Of a stretch of 9,115 bases of DNA, positions 1 through 5,906 are shown in pieces. This stretch comes from Candidatus Hydrogenedentota bacterium (GTDB lineage Bacteria; Hydrogenedentota; Hydrogenedentia; Hydrogenedentales; CAITNO01): NCBI GenBank assembly GCA_007118765.1, contig SKQZ01000239.1, positions 1 to 9,115 of the forward strand, written 5' to 3'. Position 1 is the stretch's first letter; each line of letters starts with the position of its first letter. Under the pieces are notes generated by a model. The model did not search any database. It was given only the letters and a program-made list of their open reading frames with translations, and was not told the origin of the DNA. Both the position numbers and the translations under genes were made by a program.

Positions 1-256
1 CATAGCCGAGCCGCGCATCCGGGTCGCCAAAGGAAATGACGCCGCCGTCGGCGGGCAACAGCCCGAGCACGGCGCGCAACAAGGTTGACTTGCCGCCGCC
101 GTTGGGCCCGACAAAGGGCAGGAATGCTCCCCTGGGAATGTCCAGGGTCACATCATGCAGCACCCATTCGCCTTCATAGCCCAAGCACACGTGTCGCAGG
201 GATACGGCCGGGCCGGGAGGGTTGTCCGGGGGCCCTGCAAAATCAGTTGTTGTCAT
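1..256 (-). CDS. Metal (probably zinc) ABC transporter ATP-binding protein, N-terminal 85 residues, truncated by window edge
   Basis: This is the ATPase subunit of a ZnuC/TroB-type importer, which would hydrolyse ATP on the cytoplasmic face to drive metal uptake. The reading frame from ATG at 256 to the window edge has the usual start of an ABC domain: a beta-strand region (AVSLRHVCLGYEGEWVLHDV, residues 17-36), Walker A GPNGGGKST at 50-58 and LLRAVLGLLPADGGVISFGD following it. It stops at ARLGY, just before the expected Q-loop, so signature motif and Walker B are outside the window. The start overlaps the last 14 bases of the upstream metal-binding protein gene, indicating translational coupling. 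Metal specificity is inferred from the neighbours. The ABC assignment is firm and the zinc assignment is probable. Confidence 0.88.
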   Translation of the reverse strand, partial: MTTTDFAGPPDNPPGPAVSLRHVCLGYEGEWVLHDVTLDIPRGAFLPFVGPNGGGKSTLLRAVLGLLPADGGVISFGDPDARLGY

Positions 257-1301
257 GGTCAGAATGTACAGCCGTGTCCAGCGCGGCAGCGACACGCCGG
301 ACAATGTTGTCCATCATGCTGATGTAGTCTTTCGCCGCCGGTTCGGATTCTACCATATTGCCGACTTCCAGCACTACCGCGCCCGTGCGCTCGGCCAGCA
401 GGTCGGGGGCGCGTCGGCTGTAAAAGGGCTCCATCAGAATCAGCGGCACTTCCAGCGCTTCCATCCGCGCTGCCAGTCGCGCCAAATGCCGCGATGTCGG
501 CGGGATGCCCGGTTTCGGTTCCAGTTCGTCCAGAATCTCAAGGCCAAAGCGACCTGCGAAGTATCCCCAGCTTCGATGATAGGTGACCATCTTCACGCCG
601 CGATGGGGCAGCAACATGGCATACCAGCCGTCCGGTTCCAGCCCCTCCCGGTCAAGCAATCCATCCAGTGTATCCGCACTGCTCGCCTCCCAGAGTCGGT
701 CGGCGGACAATGCCGCCACCACCGCATCTCCGAACATGGCCCGGTCAATCTGTGCGCAGAAGGCGTCATAATTCCGGCGATAGGCATCGGCGTTGGCGGG
801 GTCAAGGTCTATCAGCCTGTCCCGGATGTTCCGGGCCATGATGCGTCCATTGTAGGGGTCAAGGTGATAATGGGGGTTGCCCATGGGATGCACATCGCCC
901 ATGGAACGGTCCACGGGAACGGTGGGCACATCACGCAACACGACGCCATGGGAAGCGTCAAGATGGCCGCGGCGGCCCACATGAATCTCCGGGTTGCGCG
1001 CTCCTTCAAGCACCAGCGGCTCAAACCCGATTTCCAATTCCAACCCCATGCGAATCCAGAGGTCCGCCCGGTTGGCCTGCACCATAAAACTCGGTTTTGC
1101 GGCCAACATGTGAACATCTTCGCGACCGGTGCCAATGGAGGTGGCGGTTATCAGATCGCCGCCGACAGATTCCGCGATGCAGCGCAGGTCCGTTGTTGTT
1201 GTTACCACCCGCAGCTGTGCTGCGGCATCAAAGGAGACGGAGACCGCAACCACCGCAATGAGGGCCGCAACCACCAGTCGAAATTTGCCTTTTGAAACCA
1301 T
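243..1301 (-). CDS. Metal (probably zinc) ABC transporter periplasmic substrate-binding protein, ZnuA/TroA family
   Basis: This 352-residue protein belongs to the cluster A-I metal-binding proteins that capture Zn or Mn in the periplasm and pass it to the ABC permease. Residues 1-28 form a Sec signal peptide with a likely cut after AAA; there is no lipobox Cys, so it is probably soluble. Candidate metal ligands are in family-typical places: H64 in GREDVHMLAAKPS, H144 in GNPHYHLDP, H242 in TYHRSWGYFAGRFGL, and a fourth acidic position, perhaps E312 in VVLEVGN, where relatives often have Asp. The long His/Asp-rich loop of many ZnuA proteins is missing; only scattered His occur at 107-118 and 138-146. 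The C-terminus HSDHDNN is mildly metal-binding in character. AGGAG lies 6 bases before the ATG. The gene follows the beta-barrel gene by 42 bases and overlaps the ATPase gene by 14. Confidence 0.92.
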   Translation of the reverse strand: MVSKGKFRLVVAALIAVVAVSVSFDAAAQLRVVTTTTDLRCIAESVGGDLITATSIGTGREDVHMLAAKPSFMVQANRADLWIRMGLELEIGFEPLVLEGARNPEIHVGRRGHLDASHGVVLRDVPTVPVDRSMGDVHPMGNPHYHLDPYNGRIMARNIRDRLIDLDPANADAYRRNYDAFCAQIDRAMFGDAVVAALSADRLWEASSADTLDGLLDREGLEPDGWYAMLLPHRGVKMVTYHRSWGYFAGRFGLEILDELEPKPGIPPTSRHLARLAARMEALEVPLILMEPFYSRRAPDLLAERTGAVVLEVGNMVESEPAAKDYISMMDNIVRRVAAALDTAVHSDHDNN

Positions 1302-1343
1302 GCTGTTCTCCTGTCATAGTCACATCAATGGTGTCATTCAACG

Positions 1344-2810
1344 CTAATACCGATGTGCGCCGTGCGCGCCAAGCTCCACGTTCAGTTGCAGGAATACTTC
1401 ATTGTCATTGTACTTTGACCCGAAATTGGGGTTGCGCCTGCGATAGCCTAAGCGCCAATAGGCGAATTCGCTCTGTCGGAAGGTCGTATACAACTGGTAA
1501 TTATGTTCGCGGAACCGTTTATCGTCCGGCCATTGGGCGAAGTCATAGCGCGCGCCCACCGACCACCGACGTGCAAATTGATACTCCATGCCCGTGTACC
1601 ACCCGTAGGGGTTCACGTCATCGCCGTGTCTGTTTTCCTTTTGAACAAAGAACGCTTCCGACTGCCACAAGAAAGACCGATACAGCCCGCGATCAAGGGG
1701 GCGCCACCGATAGGTCAGGTCTATATTTTGCAGCCATGTGGCGCTGCTGCCGTGTCGTCCGTCGTTTGGTCCCCATGCGCCGGTCATGCCCAATTCAAGG
1801 GTGTGTTGATTGTCAAAATCCCAGAAGTTCTTGATATTAAGCAAATGGACGAGGTTGGCGGCGCTGTCTCCGGCGAAAATGGCGGGGTTGTCGTTCTTAA
1901 ACGCTTCATAGGTAATCAACATGTAGTGATCCCACGGGTTGGGCACAAGCCAACTGAGCGACGCGCCCACCCCCGCCAAGCCTTCATACCCGAAATTGTG
2001 CTGGATTGCCAATGGATAATCCACCCACGGCAGCGCATGCAGATGTTCCGGGTTGGCCTTGCCCACGCTTGCGCGATATTTGCCCACGCGCAATTGCAGG
2101 TTGGCAGGCAGTTTGTCAAACCGGAAATAGGCCTCCTCCACGTCCAACTCCCAATCGTCATGGTCGTGTTCACGCGGATGCCAGTATCTGTTTTCCCAAT
2201 ACCAGTTCATCAGGCGGTCGAGACTGTTGGCGAGCGCATTCACCGCCGGGTTGCGGTAGCGCGGAAACGATGCGGGGCCGTGGTCATGGTGGTGTCCGTG
2301 GTCGTGGCTGTGGCCGTGCCCCGGGTGCATGCCCAGATACATGACGAAACGGCCATAAGGGTCCACCGCGCCGGACAGCCCAAGTTCCACATGGCGCACA
2401 TCCAGGTATTCGCGGGTTCGCCGCAAACTATTGGTGTGTAGCTTGCCGATGATGTCCACATTCGCTGATATGTCCAAATAGTTGCTCAAACTGATGCGAC
2501 CATCCGGACGGGTAACGGCAACCCCGGGCGGTGGCGGGGCCGGTTCATCCAGTACATCGGCAAAAGCACGCTCCAGTTCCGGATCGGGGGGCGCGTCTCT
2601 ATGCTTCAGCGTTTCAATTTCTTGTTGCAGTTGCCGTATTTCGTTGTCATGCCGCTCCTGGAGGTGTTCCATGGTGTTTTGCAGCGATTCAACGGTTTGA
2701 CGCAGTGCTTCAATTTCAGCGGCAGTGGCTGCGGCATGTGCGCTTGTGGCGGCCAGCCAAAACATAGCACACGCGATTGCCGCAAACGAGAGAAAACGAG
2801 AAAGATTCAT
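1344..2810 (-). CDS. Predicted outer-membrane beta-barrel (porin-like) protein with N-terminal coiled coil and His-rich loop
   Basis: The 488-residue product has a signal peptide (residues 1-26, cut after AHA). It then has a heptad-rich coiled coil at about 31-70 (AEIEALRQTVESLQNTMEHL and onward), a Pro-rich linker at 89-97, and a C-terminal part from about 106 rich in alternating aromatic/polar strands (for example VEEAYFRF, ARRWSVGARYDF, YWRLGYRRR). It ends in Tyr, as outer-membrane barrel proteins often do. This layout resembles OprP/OprO-like porins with a trimerising coiled coil. A His/Gly/Asp-rich stretch at 162-178 and a second cluster (HPREHDHDD, 211-219) sit between predicted strands and probably form a metal-binding loop. 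It precedes the metal-binding protein gene by 42 bases, so I infer an outer-membrane entry or collection role for zinc. I do not recognise a named family. GGGAGA lies 8 bases before the ATG. Confidence 0.82.
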   Translation of the reverse strand: MNLSRFLSFAAIACAMFWLAATSAHAAATAAEIEALRQTVESLQNTMEHLQERHDNEIRQLQQEIETLKHRDAPPDPELERAFADVLDEPAPPPPGVAVTRPDGRISLSNYLDISANVDIIGKLHTNSLRRTREYLDVRHVELGLSGAVDPYGRFVMYLGMHPGHGHSHDHGHHHDHGPASFPRYRNPAVNALANSLDRLMNWYWENRYWHPREHDHDDWELDVEEAYFRFDKLPANLQLRVGKYRASVGKANPEHLHALPWVDYPLAIQHNFGYEGLAGVGASLSWLVPNPWDHYMLITYEAFKNDNPAIFAGDSAANLVHLLNIKNFWDFDNQHTLELGMTGAWGPNDGRHGSSATWLQNIDLTYRWRPLDRGLYRSFLWQSEAFFVQKENRHGDDVNPYGWYTGMEYQFARRWSVGARYDFAQWPDDKRFREHNYQLYTTFRQSEFAYWRLGYRRRNPNFGSKYNDNEVFLQLNVELGAHGAHRY

Positions 2811-2849
2811 TATGCTGGTCTCCCTGTGCCCGTTCGGCGTCTCTGCATA

Positions 2850-3041
2850 TCAATGCGTGTGGCCATGATGATGGTCATGATCATGGTCATGGTCATGACC
2901 GCCGCTCCACGGTTCCTTTCGGACGATGCCGATGGCTGCCGCCACTACATCCAAAAACAGCAGCGTTACTTCCAATGTTTCCCGTATCCCGGCTTTTCCA
3001 GGGGCTGATGTGCGTTGTAACGATAATGGTTTTACATGCAT
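2850..3041 (-). CDS. Small single-pass membrane protein with His/Asp-rich C-terminal tail, unrecognised family
   Basis: This 63-residue product matches no family I know. It has a basic N-terminus (K4, R10, K16, R20), one hydrophobic segment at about 23-39 (LEVTLLFLDVVAAAIGIV), a short RKEPWSGG linker, and a tail of alternating His and Asp ending HHHGHTH. By the positive-inside rule the tail probably faces the periplasm. Support for it being real: a strong Shine-Dalgarno sequence GGGAGGAA (3047-3054) 5 bases before the ATG, a position 18 bases after the lipoprotein gene and 39 before the beta-barrel gene on the same strand, and a tail like those of both neighbours. It has no Cys, so it is not a lipoprotein. 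A role as a metal-buffering or docking subunit of the importer is inference. Confidence 0.7.
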   Translation of the reverse strand: MHVKPLSLQRTSAPGKAGIRETLEVTLLFLDVVAAAIGIVRKEPWSGGHDHDHDHDHHHGHTH

Positions 3042-3046
3042 TGCAT

Positions 3047-3054
3047 TTCCTCCC
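3047..3054 (-). promoter_or_regulatory. Ribosome binding site of the His-tailed microprotein
   Basis: GGGAGGAA on the minus strand lies 5 bases before the ATG at 3041. A nearer ATG at 3046 opens a frame of only four codons, so 3041 is the productive start. This site is a main reason to accept the 63-residue gene. Confidence 0.7.
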
Positions 3055-3059
3055 GTGTT

Positions 3060-3653
3060 TTAGTGATCGTGGTGATGGTCGTGATCGTGGTCATGATGGT
3101 GATCGTGGTCATGATGGTGATCGTGGTCATGATGGTGATCGTGGCCGTCTATGCGTTCAAACTTAATCTCGCCCGGCCAGTCAGTGGGGCGTACTTCGTC
3201 GTCACCAAAATTGATATACAGCAGTATGTGTTCATGGGAACCATGCCCCTGAACAAAAGCGTTCCAGATGCCAAGCTGTGAAAACGGTTCAAATGTTTCA
3301 TCTTCGTGCTCGGTGGGCCAATAGTGGTTCCAAGTGAAGTCAATCTGATAAGGCCGGATGGAATCGTCAATCGCATAATGGCCCTTAAAAACGGGGTATA
3401 TCGAATCCGCATCGCCATTTTTTTCGGAAAGCATGGCATTAGGGCCGCCAAAAGGCCCGAAATAATACACGAACTCTTCTGTGAAGCGAATCTGTTCTAT
3501 TTCAAATACGTGCGCATCTTCTTTGCTGACCCGTTGCCACGTTCCTTCGAGTTCCGGACGCTCGTGTTGGTGGGGACATCCCGCCAGAAGTCCGGCGATT
3601 ACGCATAGCGCGCCGACCGCTGTAATTGTTTTAATACGCGAGTTGTGTTTCAT
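3060..3653 (-). CDS. His/Asp-tailed lipoprotein with lipocalin-like domain, zinc operon first gene
   Basis: The 197-residue product starts with a lipoprotein signal peptide: basic KHNSRIK, a hydrophobic stretch, and lipobox LLAGC with Cys26 as the lipidated residue. Residues 33-168 include LEGTWQRVSKED, an IRFTEEFVYYF strand, GHYAIDDSIRPYQIDFTW and a later LGIWNAF...HILLYINF. This spacing recalls the small lipocalin-like domain (TIGR03067 type) frequent in Planctomycetes, but that link is from pattern memory. Residues 170-197 are almost only His and Asp and should bind Zn, Ni or Cu. The frame is open upstream to an ATG at 3809, but that ATG lies inside the promoter; the start at 3653 has AAGGAG 9 bases ahead and puts the signal peptide at the N-terminus. 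It is the first gene of the operon. Likely role: an envelope metal scavenger or chaperone feeding the ABC importer (inferred). Confidence 0.83.
   Translation of the reverse strand: MKHNSRIKTITAVGALCVIAGLLAGCPHQHERPELEGTWQRVSKEDAHVFEIEQIRFTEEFVYYFGPFGGPNAMLSEKNGDADSIYPVFKGHYAIDDSIRPYQIDFTWNHYWPTEHEDETFEPFSQLGIWNAFVQGHGSHEHILLYINFGDDEVRPTDWPGEIKFERIDGHDHHHDHDHHHDHDHHHDHDHDHHHDH
3081..3144 (-). repeat. 18-bp tandem repeat encoding the lipoprotein's His/Asp tail
   Basis: Three perfect copies of an 18-bp unit (plus-strand form GTGATCGTGGTCATGATG) lie at 3081-3098, 3099-3116 and 3117-3134, followed by 10 bases of a fourth. A degenerate relative lies at 3063-3080. Each unit is in frame and encodes HHDHDH on the minus strand. 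Perfect copies suggest recent duplication by slippage or unequal exchange, so tail length may differ between strains without breaking the frame. Confidence 0.9.
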
Positions 3654-3797
3654 GTGGGTGTGCTCCTTCTGTGTTTCAGCCATTTTGCCTAAACCCGTTT
3701 GCTCCAATTTCACCGTTGCCGTAGATCCCATGCCCTTGTGCAGTTCCGCTATCCGGGTGCGCTGCATACCTCGCCGGAGTCCGCACATGACCTGATA
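3654..3797 (-). other. Leader region of the zinc operon
   Basis: This stretch between the -10 box and the lipoprotein ATG would be transcribed as an untranslated leader. I see no riboswitch, convincing terminator hairpin or clear leader peptide. It stays open in the lipoprotein's frame, which is probably chance. Confidence 0.4.
3663..3668 (-). promoter_or_regulatory. Ribosome binding site fixing the lipoprotein start
   Basis: AAGGAG on the minus strand is 9 bases before the ATG at 3653. It supports this start over in-frame ATGs upstream, which would bury the lipoprotein signal peptide. Confidence 0.7.
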
Positions 3798-3819
3798 ATG
3801 ATAACGCATTATCGTTACG
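3794..3819. promoter_or_regulatory. Fur/Zur-type operator overlapping the zinc operon promoter
   Basis: The imperfect palindrome has left arm GATAATGATAA, a 4-base centre CGCA, and right arm TTATCGTTACG; 9 of 11 arm positions are complementary. The AT-rich GATAAT/ATTATC character is typical of Fur-superfamily boxes, including Zur sites of several phyla. It covers the -10 box and most of the spacer, as expected for a repressor. Because the genes downstream encode a ZnuA-type importer and His-rich proteins, Zur with zinc is the likeliest regulator; Fur or Mur cannot be excluded. Confidence 0.7.
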
Positions 3820-3826
3820 ATGTCAA
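3798..3826 (-). promoter_or_regulatory. Sigma-70-type promoter of the zinc uptake operon
   Basis: On the minus strand TTGACA (3821-3826, perfect -35) is followed after exactly 17 bases by TATCAT (3798-3803, five of six matches to the -10 consensus). Transcription should begin near 3791, giving a leader of roughly 138 bases before the lipoprotein start. No other gene intervenes. Confidence 0.75.
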
Positions 3827-3859
3827 GTGCTTTTGTTCTTGTATTCAGGTGCTTTGAGA

Positions 3860-5605
3860 TTATGTGGCCTCGCCGCGTTCGTGTGCTTCGGCGAGTTCGG
3901 CGAGCTGATCTTTATCGAGCTTGGGGAACAAGGCTTCCGGCTTATTTATGGGACTGCCCACGGGCAGGAGTGTGATGGCTTCCTGCCAGGCATCAGGCCC
4001 GCCGTCAGGTCCGTTCTTGGGCAGCGTGATATTCAGAATGTCGGCCAGTTTCCCGGCCCCTTCCGGCATAAAGGGGGCCATGGCGCAACACAAGGCCTTC
4101 ACCACTTGGCAACACACGTACAGGGTGGCGCCCGTGCGTTCCATGTCGGTTTTTCGTGTTACCCAGGGTTTCATGGCGTCGAAATAAACATTCGCCTTGC
4201 GGCCCAGTTCAATAAAGCGTTCAATGGCCTGGCGGAAACGAAATCCCTCCAACGCTTCGGCGATGGCGTCCAACTGGCGGGGTATGGCGTCGAGCATGGC
4301 GCGGTCGTTTTCTTCCAGTGCATCTGCGGGCGGCACACATCCGTCGAAGTTTTTGACCGTCATGGTCAGGCAGCGATGCACAAAATTGCCCACCACATCA
4401 CAGAGTTCACCATTGTACCGGTTCATGAATTCGTCCCAATCGAAATCGGAGTCACGCGTTTCCGGCGCAATGGCGCAGAGATAATAGCGAATGGCATCCA
4501 CCGACAGGTGATCTACCGCCCAGCGCACGCTGATCATGTTGCCCCGCGATTTCGACCCTTTTTCCGATTGCCCCGTGCGCCGATTGAAGATATTCAGGTA
4601 TTCATTGCCCACCACATTATCGGCGAGAATATAGTCCTGCTGGCCCATGAGCATGGCAGGGAAGATGACGGCGTGGAAGGGGATGTTGTCTTTGCCGATA
4701 AAATGCACCAAACGGGTATCCTGATCTTTCCACCAGACCTCCCAACCATTTTCATCATTCAGGTTGTCTATTGCCCATTGCCGCGTGTTGGTTACATAGC
4801 CGATGGGCGCATCAAACCAGACGTAAATGCGTTTATTTGCCACATCGGGATCATCAACAGGAATGGGAATGCCCCAATCGGTGTCGCGGGTGATGCATCT
4901 TGTGCGCAAATCATTTACCCAGCCGTAGGCGATGCCCTTGACATTGGCGCGCCATTCGGGGTGACTGTCCAGCCATGTTTTCAGGTGGTCGCGAAACTTG
5001 GGCAAATCCAAAAACCAATGACGTGATTGGCGCAGTATGGGCGATGACGTATCGCCGGGGATGTTGGCGCGCGGTTCCAGCAGTTCATGCGCTTCATACT
5101 GTGCGCCGCAACTTTCGCATTCGTCGCCGTTGGCATCCGTATAGCCGCATTTGGGGCACACGCCTTTTACATATCGGTCCGGCAGAAAACGTTCCAGCTG
5201 AGGCGAATACCACAGCTCCATTTCCTCCGTGTGAATGTAGCCTGCGGCGTTGAGCGTGTTGAAAAACTGCTGGGTGGTGTTCACATGCAATGGCCACGAG
5301 GTGCGCCCGTATATGTCATAAGAAATGCCCAGCCGTTGAAATGCTTCTGCGTTGGCCGTGTGGTAACGGTCAATTACCTCCTTCGGGGTCACGCCTTCTT
5401 TCAGTGCCGTGAGTGTAATGGGCACGCCATGTTCATCCGAACCGCCCACATACAGGGCCTTTACGCCGCGCAACCTTTGATAGCGCACGTAAATGTCGGC
5501 GGGCAGGTATGCGCCCGCAATATGACCCAGATGAATGTGGCCGTTGGCGTAGGGCAATGCACTTGTTACCAAGAGCCGTTGAAATGTTTTTTTGGAAGCA
5601 GCCAT
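3860..5605 (-). CDS. metG: Methionine--tRNA ligase (methionyl-tRNA synthetase)
   Basis: This class I aminoacyl-tRNA synthetase charges tRNA-Met with methionine in the cytoplasm. The 581-residue protein shows the HIGH-type motif HLGH (25-28) within ALPYANGHIHLGHIAG, a one-knuckle zinc-binding insert with C150, C153, C163 and C166 as in the E. coli enzyme, VWFDAPIGY (262-270), FIGKDNIPFH (302-311), and the second ATP motif as KGSKS (349-353) rather than the usual KMSKS. The anticodon-binding helical domain follows (NGELCDVVGNFVHR, 398-411). The C-terminal tRNA-binding/dimerisation domain of longer MetRS forms (677 residues in E. coli) is absent. Start at 5605 is chosen for its AAAAGGAT site and because it begins close to the first catalytic strand; a GTG at 5674 would add 23 unrelated residues and touches the promoter. 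It lies upstream of the zinc operon on the same strand. Confidence 0.96.
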   Translation of the reverse strand: MAASKKTFQRLLVTSALPYANGHIHLGHIAGAYLPADIYVRYQRLRGVKALYVGGSDEHGVPITLTALKEGVTPKEVIDRYHTANAEAFQRLGISYDIYGRTSWPLHVNTTQQFFNTLNAAGYIHTEEMELWYSPQLERFLPDRYVKGVCPKCGYTDANGDECESCGAQYEAHELLEPRANIPGDTSSPILRQSRHWFLDLPKFRDHLKTWLDSHPEWRANVKGIAYGWVNDLRTRCITRDTDWGIPIPVDDPDVANKRIYVWFDAPIGYVTNTRQWAIDNLNDENGWEVWWKDQDTRLVHFIGKDNIPFHAVIFPAMLMGQQDYILADNVVGNEYLNIFNRRTGQSEKGSKSRGNMISVRWAVDHLSVDAIRYYLCAIAPETRDSDFDWDEFMNRYNGELCDVVGNFVHRCLTMTVKNFDGCVPPADALEENDRAMLDAIPRQLDAIAEALEGFRFRQAIERFIELGRKANVYFDAMKPWVTRKTDMERTGATLYVCCQVVKALCCAMAPFMPEGAGKLADILNITLPKNGPDGGPDAWQEAITLLPVGSPINKPEALFPKLDKDQLAELAEAHERGEAT

Positions 5606-5610
5606 TGTGT

Positions 5611-5618
5611 ATCCTTTT
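5611..5618 (-). promoter_or_regulatory. Ribosome binding site fixing the metG start
   Basis: AAAAGGAT on the minus strand places AGGA 6 bases before the ATG at 5605 and supports it over the upstream GTG at 5674. Confidence 0.6.
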
Positions 5619-5674
5619 ACCGCAACTCGCGGACAGGTTGTCCATGTTGATTCTGTTTTGTGTTTCCCCGTCAC

Positions 5675-5705
5675 ATTATACTCCCAACAGGGGGATCACA
5701 CTCAA
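5675..5705 (-). promoter_or_regulatory. Possible metG promoter
   Basis: The minus strand has a perfect -10 TATAAT (5675-5680). The best upstream -35 is TTGAGT (5700-5705, four of six), at a long 19-base spacing. The predicted start near 5668 lies downstream of the GTG at 5674, which argues for the metG start at 5605. Confidence 0.45.
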
Positions 5706-5894
5706 AAGGCAGAGCCACAATGGGGCCGATAACCAAGCTGAGCGTGCTGTTTATTTTGCGTGTACCCGCCAGAAAGAAGACGGCGTGGGAAGGGGGACAG
5801 CGGTGTTGACGGATATCCAAAAATGGCGATTGCATAAGCGTGCATAGTAGAATCACGGAAACACATGACGTGTTTTCACAATACTGATGCAGAC

Positions 5895-5899
5895 AAGGA
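5895..5899 (+). promoter_or_regulatory. Ribosome binding site fixing the lgt start
   Basis: AAGGA lies 7 bases before the ATG at 5907. The in-frame ATG at 5865 has only a weak CGGAA ahead and would add 14 residues not seen in the family. Confidence 0.6.
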
Positions 5900-5906
5900 T
5901 TTTTTC

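Larger units (their letters stand above)
5606..5906. other. Divergent intergenic region between metG and lgt
   Basis: This 301-base region separates two divergent genes. Apart from the metG signals I see TTGACG (5806-5811) with no well-spaced -10, a TAGAAT (5847-5852) that might serve lgt, and a small inverted repeat AAACAC-N5-GTGTTT (5859-5875) just before the lgt ribosome site. No RNA gene or convincing small ORF was found. Confidence 0.5.

Noticed and set aside
222..1295. Long open frame (357 codons) on the plus strand
   Set aside because: It is antisense to the well-supported metal-binding protein gene, has no recognisable domain, and its composition (many His, Gln, Arg) is what reverse translation of the real gene gives.
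1503..2441. Open frame (312 codons) on the plus strand
   Set aside because: Shadow of the beta-barrel gene; the complementary strand has signal peptide, coiled coil and barrel features and fits the operon.
3063..3144. The short repeats as a CRISPR array or mobile-element end
   Set aside because: The units are contiguous without spacers, 18 bp, in frame and encode His/Asp; they are a coding tandem repeat.
2777..3166. Plus-strand frame with repeated DRGHDG-type units
   Set aside because: The repeats are the reverse complement of the lipoprotein's His/Asp codons; no ribosome site or context supports it.
3654..3791. Zinc or other riboswitch in the operon leader
   Set aside because: I could not fit the leader to any riboswitch class I know, and the operator already explains metal control.
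3654..3809. N-terminal extension of the lipoprotein to ATG 3809
   Set aside because: That ATG is upstream of the predicted transcription start and inside the operator, and extension would bury the lipobox signal peptide about 50 residues into the protein.
3827..5026. Long open frame (399 codons) on the plus strand
   Set aside because: It lies antisense to metG, whose motifs are unmistakable, and shows no domain of its own.
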